This document shows, in pieces, positions 1 through 9,982 of a stretch of DNA of 55,641 nt. Both the position numbers and the translations under genes were made by a program. The DNA is from Candidatus Accumulibacter contiguus (GTDB lineage: Bacteria > Pseudomonadota > Gammaproteobacteria > Burkholderiales > Rhodocyclaceae). Numbering within the stretch: the stretch's first letter is position 1; every line of letters begins with the position of its first letter. Below the pieces are notes generated by a model. It saw only the letters and a program-made list of their open reading frames with translations, had not been told where the DNA came from and did no database searches. Where the stretch lies: NCBI RefSeq assembly GCF_012940005.1, contig NZ_SPMX01000020.1, positions 1 through 55,641 of the forward strand, written 5' to 3'.

Positions 1-2
1 AA

Positions 3-425
3 AACAGGGTTCACCGGAAACGGTATCAGGAGGCTTGGCAGCGAGCATTAGAGGCCTGGAAAGCAGACCCGTTCCATTCGGGATTCTCCGAGAGTGAGTT
101 GCAGCGCTGGCTAGAATGGGGGGAATGGATGGTGCGACAGTTCCATCGCAGCTCCTCCGCCGTCGAAGGGCGCAATGGCCGCTTGTCCCAGTTGTATCAT
201 AACGGGCGAGGTCTGACGAAATGCCGCCTGGCTGCGCTAACGGTTATCCACAACTATGGGGTGAGACGTAGTGACGGCACTATCGCAGCCGAACGTCTGT
301 TTAGCACCTCTTTCCCTGATCTTTTCGATTGGCTGCTCAACCAGATGGGGGAACTTCCCTTACCGAGGAAGTCCCGCCACCGGGTTGTGCATAACCCATT
401 GAAGTTAGAGATTGTCCCGGCTTAA
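3..425 (+). CDS. DUF6399-type transposase-like protein, C-terminal part (cut by window edge)
   Basis: The reading frame is open to the left edge of the window and ends with TAA at 423-425, leaving about 140 residues of a longer protein. The visible part contains the segments FHRSSSAVEGRNG and HNGRGL followed by RLAALTVIHNYG and AAERLF. I recognise these from memory as typical of the DUF6399 family, which resembles the C-terminal region of transposases. No terminal inverted repeat or target duplication can be judged because the 5' end lies outside. A TTG at 99 could start a shorter product, but the family-like sequence continues upstream of it (KRYQEAWQRALEAW), so this is a fragment of a larger gene. 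Family assignment is moderately sure; activity is unknown. Confidence 0.6.
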   Translation, partial: NRVHRKRYQEAWQRALEAWKADPFHSGFSESELQRWLEWGEWMVRQFHRSSSAVEGRNGRLSQLYHNGRGLTKCRLAALTVIHNYGVRRSDGTIAAERLFSTSFPDLFDWLLNQMGELPLPRKSRHRVVHNPLKLEIVPA

Positions 426-634
426 GTGGGAAGCCCGATATTGGGTGTTGGTTGTTGGTTGTTGTTTCCTCCGAATCATGGTGCTAGGTTAGCTGCAATC
501 TTCAGAGGCGGTCAACTGTTACTTGCCGATTTTTTGCCGCGCGGAATTGTTTTCATAAATCATGATCTGGTTCGATCCGGGCAGGTGGGTGAGCGGCCCC
601 ATGACGACGAGAAGCGGTATGCCGAGGACTCGCA

Positions 635-1147
635 ATGACCCTTGCCGATAGCCAACATCTGATGACCATGCTTGCCGAGTTGGACATCGTCACCACGACC
701 GTCGAGCATCCGCCACTGCGCACGCTTGAAGATAGCAAACGCCTGCGCGGAAACCTTGCGGGAGGGCACGCCAAGAGCCTGTTCCTGAGGGACAAGAAGG
801 CCGGGTACTGGTTATTGGTGGCGCTGGAACAGACCCGTGTCGATCTACGGGTCGCGGCGTGCCTGTTGCAGGCGCCGCGCTTCTCGTTTGCCAGCGAGGA
901 GGAATTGGGGCAAATCCTCGGCGTCGTTCCGGGGGCCGTCTCGCCTTTCGCCGCGATCAACGACGTGCATGGTCGCGTCTGCGTGGTCCTTGAGCAGCAG
1001 CTGCTGGACAGCGATGTCCTCAACTGCCACCCGCTCCGAAATGACCGCACCACCGCGATCGCCACGCACGATCTGCTGAGATTTCTCGAGCAGATCCGAC
1101 ACCCGCCACGCATCATCGCTCTGCCTCAGGTGGTGGCGAGCACCTAG
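635..1147 (+). CDS. YbaK/ProX-type aminoacyl-tRNA deacylase (ProXp-ala-like)
   Basis: A protein of 170 residues with the fold signature of the YbaK/ProRS-associated editing domain family, in which ProXp-ala members hydrolyse Ala-tRNA(Pro) in the cytoplasm. Recognisable elements are KSLFLRDKKAGYWLL around residues 47-61 with the conserved lysine, GVVPGAVSPFA around residues 95-105 and the C-terminal NCHPLRNDRTTAI block. The length fits a free-standing editing factor, not the inserted domain of ProRS. The ATG at 635 is preceded by a weak GAGG about 8 bases upstream; an in-frame ATG nine codons later is an alternative. The gene converges with the phosphatase gene on the other strand, 73 bases apart. 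Other YbaK-family specificities (Cys-tRNA, Thr-tRNA) cannot be excluded. Confidence 0.8.
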   Translation: MTLADSQHLMTMLAELDIVTTTVEHPPLRTLEDSKRLRGNLAGGHAKSLFLRDKKAGYWLLVALEQTRVDLRVAACLLQAPRFSFASEEELGQILGVVPGAVSPFAAINDVHGRVCVVLEQQLLDSDVLNCHPLRNDRTTAIATHDLLRFLEQIRHPPRIIALPQVVAST

Positions 1148-1220
1148 CCAGAGTGGTCTGGCGTACTTTCCGTTCGCGCATCCGGCCCGCTCGCCTGCGG
1201 CATCGCTGGCGCGCGGCGCC

Positions 1221-3203
1221 CTACTCAGCAGAGGGAAGCCCGGTGCCGGAAGGGCCATGCCAGCGTAGCGCCAGCAGGGTAATGTCATCGCTTTGCGGAT
1301 GCGTACCGACGAAAGCGCGGACTGCGAACATCACGCTGTCGATGATCGTGCGTGCAGAACAGGCAGGCGGGATCGCGGCCAGGCTGTCGCCCAGACGTGT
1401 CGCGTTGAACAGCTCGTGCTCGCCGTTCATCGCTTCGGTGACGCCGTCGGTGTAGATCACCAGTCCTTCGCCAGGCTGCAACTGGATGAGGTCATTGCGG
1501 TAAACGGATTCGGCAACGAAGCCCAGAACCAGCCCCCCCTTCTTCTTTTCGATGATTGCCGCGCCGCCGTCGCGCCGCAGCAGGAAAGGCAGCTCGTGGC
1601 CGCCGTCGCTACAGCTGATTTCCCCGGTTCGCAGGTCGAGAATGCCGGCGAAGACAGTGACGAACATGCCTTCGGGATTGCTCTCGCAGAGGCTGTGGTT
1701 GACCCGTTCCATGATGCTGCCGACCGATGCGGAGTCGCGCTTCGCCTCGACAGCGAACAGCGTCTTGGTCACTGCCATGAACAGCGCGGCGGCCACCCCC
1801 TTGTCGGACACGTCACCGATCAGAAAGAATAGCCGATGCTCGTCGAGCGGAAAGAAATCGAACAGATCGCCACCTACCGCTTTGGCCGGTTCGAGCACAG
1901 CGTGCAGGTCGAAGCGGGCGCCAGGCGCCGGTAACCCGAAACTGCGCGGCAGCATGCCCATCTGGATGGCGCGGGCCGCAGACATCTCGCCTTCGATCCG
2001 CTCCTTGGCGGCAGTCGTTGCCTTGAGGTCCGCGATATGAGTTTTGAGCGTAGTGACCATCGAGTACAGGGCGTTCCCCAGGTATCCGACTTCATCCTTG
2101 CGGTTCTCCGACACCTTGAGCAGCTCCGCATGCATCTCCTGATCCGGGTCGAAGTGGTGCGCAACCAGGCGATGGGTCTGTACGGTCAGGCGCGCCAGCG
2201 GTCGGACGATGCGGTTGAGAAAAGGCAGGGCCAGAGCCATTCCCAGCAACAGCATGACCACGGTCACCCCGCCACCGATGGTCAGGAGCAAATACAGCTC
2301 CGCTTCCATGTTGACCGGCAGGCGCATCAGCGCTGCCCCGTTTGGCAAGCCATCCGCGCCAAAGGTTGGCGCGGCAACGTACAAGAGCGCGTGCCGGAAC
2401 AACGCCTTGTTTTCGAAATAGGAAGCGGGTGTGCTGGTATTGAGCACCGTCTCGATGAAGGCACGCTGTCCATCGCCCAGCGCGGCAGTCCCGTCGATGC
2501 CTGTGACCGAACTGACGGCCAATGCTTCGAGATTTTCATTGAATATCCAGATGGCGTCGATCAGTGCCCCCGAGAGAACGCTGTCTACCATCCTCTTCAG
2601 GCCGACGTTCTGGATGATGCTGTTGGCAAGGTTTGGCCGATGGGCGATCAGAGTCATGCCGCCGCTCCGATCCGGCATCGTCACTGCGCCGTAGTACAAT
2701 TCGCGGTGGTCAATCGTGCGGTACTTCAGGTCGGTGGATAGGCTGTATTGCTGCCCTTGCAGTAGCGGCTTGAATTCCGGTTGCAGAGTCAGCCCCGAGT
2801 CAAGGGCAATGGACGCGTCGAGGTCGTCGAGCGACCAGAAGAGCGGCTTACCGCTGGCATCGGTCACCCATACCTCCGGAATCCCGTTGCGGACGGCGAT
2901 GGTTCGCAGAGCCCGATTGATCTCCAGCGCAGAGGTCTTCTTCTGCTGTGCCAGGTGGGTCAGCTGTGCAACGATATCCGCCTGGGTGAGCACGTTCTTG
3001 TCAATGATCTGCTCCAGGGCCGTTGGCACTTGCTGGATGAAAGTGACGGACTGGGCGAGGGTCTGGGCGATCAGGATGCCGTCGCGTTCGGTTCGTTCCA
3101 GAACGGAGAGCCAGGAGACATAGGCGAACACCACGCCGACGCTCGGCAGGCCAATGGCGATGAGGGTGCTGACAAAGAGGAATAGCCGGCGGCGCAGCGT
3201 CAT
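1221..3203 (-). CDS. Membrane PP2C/SpoIIE-type serine phosphatase with periplasmic sensor and HAMP (SiaA/RsbU-like)
   Basis: 660 residues. A transmembrane helix at about 8-30 and another at about 304-330 enclose a 270-residue periplasmic region of cache-like type. A HAMP segment follows (RIVRPLARLTVQTHRLV, 331-347), then a linker rich in charged residues and a PP2C/SpoIIE catalytic domain from about 410. Metal-binding motifs GGDLFD (444-449) and GDVSDKG (463-469) are intact. Such phosphatases dephosphorylate STAS-type anti-sigma antagonists; length and domain order match SiaA of the Pseudomonas SiaABCD pathway. No partner kinase or STAS gene is adjacent. It is the last gene of a five-gene minus-strand cluster and starts 10 bases after the binding-protein gene, so periplasmic amino acids or their binding protein may be its signal. 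That link is inference. Confidence 0.9.
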   Translation of the reverse strand: MTLRRRLFLFVSTLIAIGLPSVGVVFAYVSWLSVLERTERDGILIAQTLAQSVTFIQQVPTALEQIIDKNVLTQADIVAQLTHLAQQKKTSALEINRALRTIAVRNGIPEVWVTDASGKPLFWSLDDLDASIALDSGLTLQPEFKPLLQGQQYSLSTDLKYRTIDHRELYYGAVTMPDRSGGMTLIAHRPNLANSIIQNVGLKRMVDSVLSGALIDAIWIFNENLEALAVSSVTGIDGTAALGDGQRAFIETVLNTSTPASYFENKALFRHALLYVAAPTFGADGLPNGAALMRLPVNMEAELYLLLTIGGGVTVVMLLLGMALALPFLNRIVRPLARLTVQTHRLVAHHFDPDQEMHAELLKVSENRKDEVGYLGNALYSMVTTLKTHIADLKATTAAKERIEGEMSAARAIQMGMLPRSFGLPAPGARFDLHAVLEPAKAVGGDLFDFFPLDEHRLFFLIGDVSDKGVAAALFMAVTKTLFAVEAKRDSASVGSIMERVNHSLCESNPEGMFVTVFAGILDLRTGEISCSDGGHELPFLLRRDGGAAIIEKKKGGLVLGFVAESVYRNDLIQLQPGEGLVIYTDGVTEAMNGEHELFNATRLGDSLAAIPPACSARTIIDSVMFAVRAFVGTHPQSDDITLLALRWHGPSGTGLPSAE

Positions 3204-3213
3204 CGTGACGACC

Positions 3214-4128
3214 CTACTTCAGCCAGATGATCGAGGCGGACAGCTTCTGGGCGATGGTATAGTCAAGCGGGAAATAGACGATCCCGCGTGGTCCGAACCA
3301 TTTGTCGTAGATCTCGAAATAACCCCCCCGGTACTGGTCGATGCCGTCCAGGAGGTCGGCCAGTACCTCATTCACGAAGGCGCGCCATTTCGAGTCGTCG
3401 AGAGGCAGGCTGCAGGCCATCGATTCGTAGGACAGCGCCTCGGTGCGCGGCAGCAAGGTGACCTTGCTCTTGAGCGGACTCTTCTCGACCAGAGCACGGA
3501 GCACGATGCCGACGTTGGACAATCCGTCGAGTTCTCCCGTGGCGAACATCCTGAAGCCGGTAGCCATGTCGGGTACTTCGACCACAATCGCATCCGGCAC
3601 GTGCTGTTTGAGAATGGCTGCGGTCGTCGTGCCGGCGGCGACGCCGATACGTTTGCCGCGCAGATCGTCGAAGCCCTTGGCGGTTTTGCGCAGGACCATG
3701 ACACGGGTGCCGTTGCCGAAGAACGGAATCGAGAAATCGACCAATTTCTGGCGCTCCCAGGTGGGCGTAGTGATGCCGCACTCGATGTCGATGGCGTGGC
3801 TGGCGACCAATGCCAGGCGGTCGCTGGCCTTGGTGATCTGCAGCCGGGTCTCGATTTCGCGACCGAATTTTTCCGAGAGCTTCTTGCGAATCTGTTCGAT
3901 CAGGTCAACCGAGAAACCGGCCAGCCTTTCTTCCTTTTCTCCCGCCTGCTGCAACCGGTAAGCGAACGGCATGGCATCTGCACGGGTTCCCGCGTTGAGG
4001 ATGCCGGTGTTCCTGATGCGGTCGAGAGCCGACTCGGCGCATGCCGATCCCTGCAGAGCGAACGCCAGCAGCGCGGCTACAGTCATGCCCGGCAGGCAGT
4101 GGCGAAGGATTGCGATGGTCTGTATCAA
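3214..4128 (-). CDS. Periplasmic amino-acid-type solute-binding protein
   Basis: 304 residues, beginning with a hydrophobic signal segment (MTVAALLAFALQGSACA, cleavage probably near residue 31). The mature part is a family 3 extracellular solute-binding protein of the GltI/AatJ type: LDRIRNTGILNAGTRADAMPFAY at the start of lobe 1, then DIECGITTPTWERQKLVDFS, DLRGKRIGVAAGTT and GELDGLSNVG. The family binds glutamate, aspartate or similar polar amino acids for ABC import. The gene lies between a permease gene (25 bases upstream) and the membrane phosphatase gene (10 bases downstream), which suggests one transcript. No ABC ATPase is encoded nearby. The ligand cannot be determined from sequence alone. 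Confidence 0.88.
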   Translation of the reverse strand: MIQTIAILRHCLPGMTVAALLAFALQGSACAESALDRIRNTGILNAGTRADAMPFAYRLQQAGEKEERLAGFSVDLIEQIRKKLSEKFGREIETRLQITKASDRLALVASHAIDIECGITTPTWERQKLVDFSIPFFGNGTRVMVLRKTAKGFDDLRGKRIGVAAGTTTAAILKQHVPDAIVVEVPDMATGFRMFATGELDGLSNVGIVLRALVEKSPLKSKVTLLPRTEALSYESMACSLPLDDSKWRAFVNEVLADLLDGIDQYRGGYFEIYDKWFGPRGIVYFPLDYTIAQKLSASIIWLK

Positions 4129-4153
4129 TGGTTTCCCCTAAGTCGCCGACCGC

Positions 4154-4795
4154 TTACGGCGCTGGCACGCCGACACGGGCCAGCAAGCGTTTTCTTGCGC
4201 AACCCATTGCCCAGTTGAGTGGAAAGCAAAAGACCAGGAAGTAGCAGATGGCGTAAGTATAAACCCAAAGCATCGTTTCATCGCCGACCGCGGCGATGAC
4301 GATATTGCAGCGTGAAACGATTTCTCCGACGCCGATCACCGAAGCAGTGCTCGATGCCATGACGATGATCAGCAGGTAAGTGGTCCAGCTCGGAATGAAC
4401 AGCAATGCCGCCGCATGATTCCGACGCTTCCTGTGCTGCAGGGCAACGAACAGGTTGTCCGAGACGAACCCGATGACTGCCACGGAGAGCGCCAGCGATG
4501 CCTTGAGCCAGACTGGAAAGGCGTAGATCTGCCCGGTCAATTCGAACTCGGTCGGAATCAGGAATGCCAGGTAGAAGAGGAAGACAAAAGTGGGGATGTT
4601 GCGTGTCAGTTCGGTGACGACGAGGCTCGCGTGCGCCAGCGGCGTGCGCCCGGATAGGCGCAGCCATGCCAGGGCCGCACCGAAGATCGTACCGATGACC
4701 ATCGCCACCAGCGAGACCACGATGTTCCAGGCGAAGCCGCCGGCCAAAAACGGTGTCCATGTCAGCAACAGGGCAGCGATTTCAGTGCTGGCCAA
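4154..4795 (-). CDS. Amino-acid ABC transporter permease (HisMQ/GltJK family)
   Basis: 213 residues with about five predicted membrane helices. The start resembles polar amino-acid permeases (FAWNIVVSLVAMVIGTIFGAALAWLRLSG). The central loop, which contacts the ATPase in this family, carries LVVTELTRNIPTFVFLFYLAF, equivalent to the family pattern E-x-x-R-x-x-P. The gene overlaps the true end of the preceding fused binding-protein/permease gene by about 14 bases, indicating translational coupling. It probably forms a heterodimeric membrane channel with that permease domain. The C-terminal region is typical (ICYFLVFCFPLNWAM). The ATPase subunit expected for a working importer is missing from this cluster. 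Confidence 0.88.
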   Translation of the reverse strand: MASTEIAALLLTWTPFLAGGFAWNIVVSLVAMVIGTIFGAALAWLRLSGRTPLAHASLVVTELTRNIPTFVFLFYLAFLIPTEFELTGQIYAFPVWLKASLALSVAVIGFVSDNLFVALQHRKRRNHAAALLFIPSWTTYLLIIVMASSTASVIGVGEIVSRCNIVIAAVGDETMLWVYTYAICYFLVFCFPLNWAMGCARKRLLARVGVPAP

Positions 4796-6387
4796 GATTC
4801 GGAATCCTCTGTTCCAGATAGTTGAAGATCTGGACGACAGTGGTCACCAACAGGAAGTAGGTGATCATCAGCACATTCATCATCACCTCGGGATTGCCTT
4901 GTTCGGCAACGATGGCGGTGGCGGCCGAAACCAGTTCCGGTACGGCGATGACGCTCGCCATACCGGTCGCTTTCACGACGTTCACCAGCGAAGCGACTAC
5001 CGCTGCGTAGGCCAGGCGTAGCGCCTGCGGCAGCTCCCGCCAGCCGAGCCGGAAGCCTGGTTTCTGCTCCCTGAGTACGGAGACTGCTTCGAGCAGGGCG
5101 GACACGATGGCGCAGCCGGTATAGGTCGAAAGACAGACGATGACGATCGAAGCGCCGTCGAAAGTCCAGCCGAAACGACTGACGATGATGTGGCCGACGC
5201 CGAAAAAAAACCAGGTAGATCAGCAACAGCGGCGGTGTCATTCGGCCAAGAGCAGCCGACAGCCGCACACCAGCGCGCATGCCAGGGAGGCCAGACTCTG
5301 CCGCCAAAGCACCGAGGCAGCCCACGATCAGGCTGCCGGATATGCACGCGGCCATCAGTTGCAGCGTGATCCAGAGGCCTTGCAGGAATAATGTGCGATC
5401 GTAGGCATCGTGGATGATGGTCACGTTGAGCCCCGTCTGTTCCTTGAGCAGCAGGCCCAGATGCTCGATGCCGCCAACCTCATCAGATCTCAGGAGCAAC
5501 TTGTGACGGCACGCTGCTGGCCACTGGCCATTGTCGAGCCGTGTACAGAGGAGGCCTCCGTCGGGATTGCGCCTGCTCCAGAGGTCGCGCATCTCCAGCA
5601 GATAATGGCTCGGCTTGATTCCCCAGCGCTTTTCCATTTCGATCAGCCAGCCGCTACGGTGCCAGTCGGCGACCATTCCGGAGATCATCTGCTCGAGTCG
5701 GGATCCTTGCTCTTTGGCGGACAGGGCGATGGCCCATGGCGAGATCATCATCGAAGGCAACGGCGTCTGGTAGTTCGCCGATTCCGGGTCGGCCAGCAGA
5801 CCGGCGATGCTGGTATCATCGTACAGCCAGGCGACGCAGCGTCCATCTCGCAGCGCCAGGCGGGCGTCGCGCGTGCCGTTGAAGATCTGCAGATCGAGAA
5901 GGAAGCGTTGGGCCATCGGTCGATTGAAGTAAGCGCCCTGGGTGGCACATACTTTTTTGCCACGCAGGTCCATCCAGCTCGACAGCCGGGGGGTGGGCGG
6001 CGCGACCACCGTTGCGCCGCTGGCGTAATAACCGGGTTCGACCAGGGTGGCAATCTGTCTGCGCTGCGGGCTGTCGCCCAGTGTGGCGATGACCACGTCA
6101 ACAGCGCCTTCCTCGAGCCGCTGCAGGCGGTTGGTCGAAGTGACGGCCAGCAGTTGCAAGCTGACGCCCAGGCGGCGGGCAAGTTCAGCAGCAAGATCGG
6201 GCTCGAAGCCGACCAGGCGGCCGTGGGTGTCCCGCATACCGAACGGTGGATAATCGGATTTGACACCGACGATCAAGGTCCCGCGCTTCTGGATCAGATC
6301 GAGCCGGTCGGCCTGCGCTTCCCGGCCAACCAGGATGGCGATCAGCACCAGCAAGCAGACGGCACGAAATCCCGAGCGGCTGTCCAT
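4782..6387 (-). CDS. Fused solute-binding protein and ABC permease, interrupted by a +1 frameshift in an A8 run
   Basis: The N-terminal 280 residues are a family 3 solute-binding domain with a signal peptide (VCLLVLIAILVGREAQA) and the motif RGTLIVGVKSDYPPFG. The C-terminal part is a HisMQ-type permease (LWITLQLMAACISGSLIVGC). At 5203-5210 the plus strand has eight A. In this frame the protein turns into arginine-rich nonsense (FFRRRPHHRQ) and runs to 4762. Removing one base restores FFGVGHIIVSRFGWTF and joins to EAVSVLREQKPGFRLGW and the normal permease end NLGQH at 4782, giving about 534 residues. So the intended gene is one fusion protein of binding domain plus permease. Either a sequencing indel, a real mutation, or slippage at T8 in the message explains the break. 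The start is 8 bases after the methyltransferase stop. Confidence 0.82.
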
Positions 6388-6395
6388 CGCCTGCC

Positions 6396-7241
6396 TTATG
6401 CCGGCTGGCTGAAGTCGGATGGCTGAGGCAAATCCTCGCCCTGCTTCGACTCGCTGACCGCCTCGGCCACCGCGAGAAAACCGTAAGCATGGCGCAGCGG
6501 CAGGATCCTTGCCAGGAAGCGGTCGATCGCGCGCAGCAGGCGCGACCTGACGATGCCGCTCTCCGGCAGAATACTCTCGGCAGTCAGGCGAATCAGGCGG
6601 AATCCCTGTTGTTCGAGTTCCTGCTCGAACTCCTGGAGAGAGTACAGGTGGTAGTACATCTTTACCGCGCGGTCATGCGCAGTTCGTTCGTACAGTATGT
6701 CGCCGGCCTCGAGATGTCCCTGCTCTACCAGACTTTGCGAAGACGCCTGTTGCCTGGAAAATCGGCGCGCGGCGTTCGGCACCGTGACGACGATCCGTCC
6801 TCCCGGTCGGAGCAGGGAGTGGATGGTCGTGAGCGTCGCCCGACGCAGTGAGCGGGGATAGATGTGACCGAGTACGCCAAACACCATGATCGCCAGGTCG
6901 AACTTCTCGCTCCGGCCAATGCTGTCGGCCACCACCGTTGGATCGCCAAGCAAGGGACACAAGCGGCCCGATGCGACGTGTTCGAAACATCGGGAAGTCA
7001 ACTCGTCAATCGCTTCTCTGCTGATGTCGCAGGCGACGATCGTCGCGTCGGTGCGCGCAAGCAGGGTTTCGGCATAGCGGCCATTGCCGCAGCCGACGTC
7101 GAGAACCCGCTTACCCAGTGCGTCGATCTCGCCGATAATGATGGCCAGGCTCGAAGGGTTCGGCCGCGGGTAGCGCCGGTCATACAGCCGGCTGGCAAAA
7201 TACTGGTCGTAGTTCTCCGCGACCGAGATTGGCGGAATCAT
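6396..7241 (-). CDS. Class I SAM-dependent methyltransferase
   Basis: 281 residues with a Rossmann methyltransferase core. Motif I is VLDVGCGNGRYAE (about residues 46-58), the acidic end of beta-2 is ACDIS, and motif IV is FDLAIMVFGVLGHI. LLRPGGRIVVTVPN forms the following strand and loop. The C-terminal third (YHLYSLQEFEQELEQQGFRL) resembles methyltransferase 11/25 family members that act on small molecules. No substrate can be assigned. It is the first gene of a minus-strand cluster with ABC-type permease, binding-protein and phosphatase genes, with only 8 bases to the next one. AAGGT sits about 4 to 8 bases before the ATG. Confidence 0.85.
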   Translation of the reverse strand: MIPPISVAENYDQYFASRLYDRRYPRPNPSSLAIIIGEIDALGKRVLDVGCGNGRYAETLLARTDATIVACDISREAIDELTSRCFEHVASGRLCPLLGDPTVVADSIGRSEKFDLAIMVFGVLGHIYPRSLRRATLTTIHSLLRPGGRIVVTVPNAARRFSRQQASSQSLVEQGHLEAGDILYERTAHDRAVKMYYHLYSLQEFEQELEQQGFRLIRLTAESILPESGIVRSRLLRAIDRFLARILPLRHAYGFLAVAEAVSESKQGEDLPQPSDFSQPA

Positions 7242-7348
7242 TCATTACCTTCGCTGAGACCATCGACGCGGCGAGCCGTCCTGTTGCCAGAGCCGTCCCG
7301 GCCGCCGCCGATGAGAAAGTGCGCGAGCCTGGGGGTACCAGCACAGGC

Positions 7349-7993
7349 TCAGTCCCCTTTCTCGATTTCGGTCAGGAAAGTGGTGATGAACTGGTCGGTA
7401 ATCCCCGGATGTTTGCCGGTGATCAGGTTGCCATCGATGACCAGGTCGACGGTGCCTTCTGGACCATAGATCACTTCCGCGCCAGCGTTTTCGACGTCAC
7501 AAACGATGTTGTGGGCGCAAGTGACCTGGCGGCCCTGCAGCAGCGCGCGGTCGGCGCACAGCAGCCACAAGCTGTGGCAGATCGTGCCGATCTTCAGATG
7601 GCTGGCGGCAAGCGCCCGGCGGATGAAGACCACCGCCGGGGCCTGATTCGGTTCCCCCTTGCGGGGAGTGACCTGGTAACGCAGGCGGTCGCTGGCGTAG
7701 GCTCCGATGATGATGATGCCCTTGTAATCCGACGGGTCCGCGGCCGCGATCTCGGTTTCCACCAGCACGTGTTCTTCCACCCAGCCGGCATCGGGATTGG
7801 AACCGAAAGTGAGGGCAGGATTGCCCCACAAGTGGGAGAGATAGACCACCTGATAGCCGTGCTTCGGGAACAACTCGTTGAAAAGGCGAAACTCGGTCAT
7901 GTCGAAGTGTTCTTCGACCAGAACACCGATCTTGCCTTTGCGCGGTTCACCAATGATGCCGCGCAGTGGTATGGGGGGGGAGGTTTCGGTCAT
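7349..7993 (-). CDS. DJ-1/PfpI family protein
   Basis: 214 residues of the DJ-1/ThiJ/PfpI superfamily (class I glutamine amidotransferase-like fold). The usual early acidic residue lies in VLVEEHFDMTEFRLF (about 25-39), and the nucleophile elbow is IGTICHSLWLL around 135-145, with the cysteine followed by His-Ser. The segment ITGKHPGITDQFITTFL close to the C-terminus matches the end of PfpI-like proteins. Members act as chaperones, glyoxalases, deglycases or hydratases; the sequence does not decide between these. AAGGA stands 10 bases before the ATG. It is a single minus-strand gene between the methyltransferase cluster and tRNA-Leu. Confidence 0.85.
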   Translation of the reverse strand: MTETSPPIPLRGIIGEPRKGKIGVLVEEHFDMTEFRLFNELFPKHGYQVVYLSHLWGNPALTFGSNPDAGWVEEHVLVETEIAAADPSDYKGIIIIGAYASDRLRYQVTPRKGEPNQAPAVVFIRRALAASHLKIGTICHSLWLLCADRALLQGRQVTCAHNIVCDVENAGAEVIYGPEGTVDLVIDGNLITGKHPGITDQFITTFLTEIEKGD

Positions 7994-8253
7994 GGCGCGA
8001 TTCCTTTCGTAGGGAGGAGTTCAGTCATGGATTAACACAGGAGGTGGCATCATACACCCGAGGCATCTCGGCATCTTCTTTGGCAGCACGGTACGTTCAA
8101 TCACTTTATCAGGACATTCTCTCGTCTGGTATCATGCAGGCAAGCCGAAGCCATGTAAGTTGTGCATATTTTGTACAACTGCGCAGGAAGATGGTGCAGC
8201 CTGCGGGCCTCTGCTGAAGTAAAAAACGGTAGTAACCGATTGAAAAAGCTTGC

Positions 8254-8340
8254 GCCCGGATGGTGGAATAGGTAGACACAAGGGACTTAAAATCCCTCGG
8301 CCTTGCGGCTGTGCCGGTTCGACCCCGGCTCCGGGTACCA
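8254..8340 (+). tRNA. tRNA-Leu(UAA)
   Basis: 87 nucleotides including an encoded CCA. Acceptor GCCCGGA pairs with TCCGGGT (first pair G-U). The anticodon stem AGGGA/TCCCT holds the loop CTTAAAA with anticodon TAA. A long variable arm (CGGCCTTGCGGCTG) marks a class II tRNA, and the T loop is GTTCGACCC. It reads UUA, and by wobble UUG, codons. Confidence 0.97.
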
Positions 8341-8379
8341 CCCCTGTCTTCCACTGCGTGCTTCCTGCCCTGCTTCCCG

Positions 8380-8832
8380 ATGATCATTTTTGACCTTGCC
8401 TGCCAGCACAACCATCGATTCGAAGGCTGGTTTCAGTCGCGCGAGGATTTCGACAGCCAACTCGCCAGGGGCTTGATCGCTTGTCCGCACTGCGCTTCGC
8501 CGGAGATTCGCCGGGTGCCCTCGGCGGTACATTTGACGCTACCGGCAGCCGCCGCGACGGTTTCGGCGCAGCCGCCGCTGCCAACATCCACCGCGGCGAT
8601 CGACATGCGTGCCGGCGCGCTCGCCGCTTTCCGGCAATTGAGCGAAATGCTGCTCGCCAGTTGCGAGGATGTCGGCGCCGACTTTGCCGATGAAGCGAGA
8701 CGAATTCACTATGTCGAGGCGCCGGCGCGCTCGATTCGCGGCGAAGCCAGCGCCGAGGAGGTCGAGGCGCTGCTGGAAGAGGGGATCGAGGTGTTCCGCC
8801 TGGCCCGTCTGAAGCCGGGGGATTTTCACTGA
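8380..8832 (+). CDS. DUF1178 family protein
   Basis: 150 residues. The start MIIFDLACQHNHRFEGWF, the pair CPHC at about 37-40 with preceding C8/H10, and the C-terminal segment RIHYVEAPARSIRGEAS followed by EEVEALLEEGIEV are hallmarks of DUF1178. This is a small cytoplasmic zinc-ribbon-like protein common in alpha- and betaproteobacteria, of unknown function. The frame is open further upstream (a GTG at 8311), but that would lie inside tRNA-Leu, so the ATG at 8380, which matches the family start, is chosen. The gene is 40 bases downstream of the tRNA and may share its transcript. frmA follows after 18 bases. Confidence 0.9.
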   Translation: MIIFDLACQHNHRFEGWFQSREDFDSQLARGLIACPHCASPEIRRVPSAVHLTLPAAAATVSAQPPLPTSTAAIDMRAGALAAFRQLSEMLLASCEDVGADFADEARRIHYVEAPARSIRGEASAEEVEALLEEGIEVFRLARLKPGDFH

Positions 8833-9963
<1,131 letters not shown>

Positions 9964-9982
9964 GACGACCGGAGCTTCGCGA

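Noticed and set aside
426-638. Small open frame between the transposase fragment and the deacylase gene
   Set aside because: No ribosome-binding site, no similarity recognised, and it overlaps the deacylase start. The TTGGTTGTTGG stretch nearby is only low complexity.
3154-4218. Open frame antisense to the binding-protein gene
   Set aside because: Overlaps a clear secreted binding protein on the minus strand; no recognisable domain.
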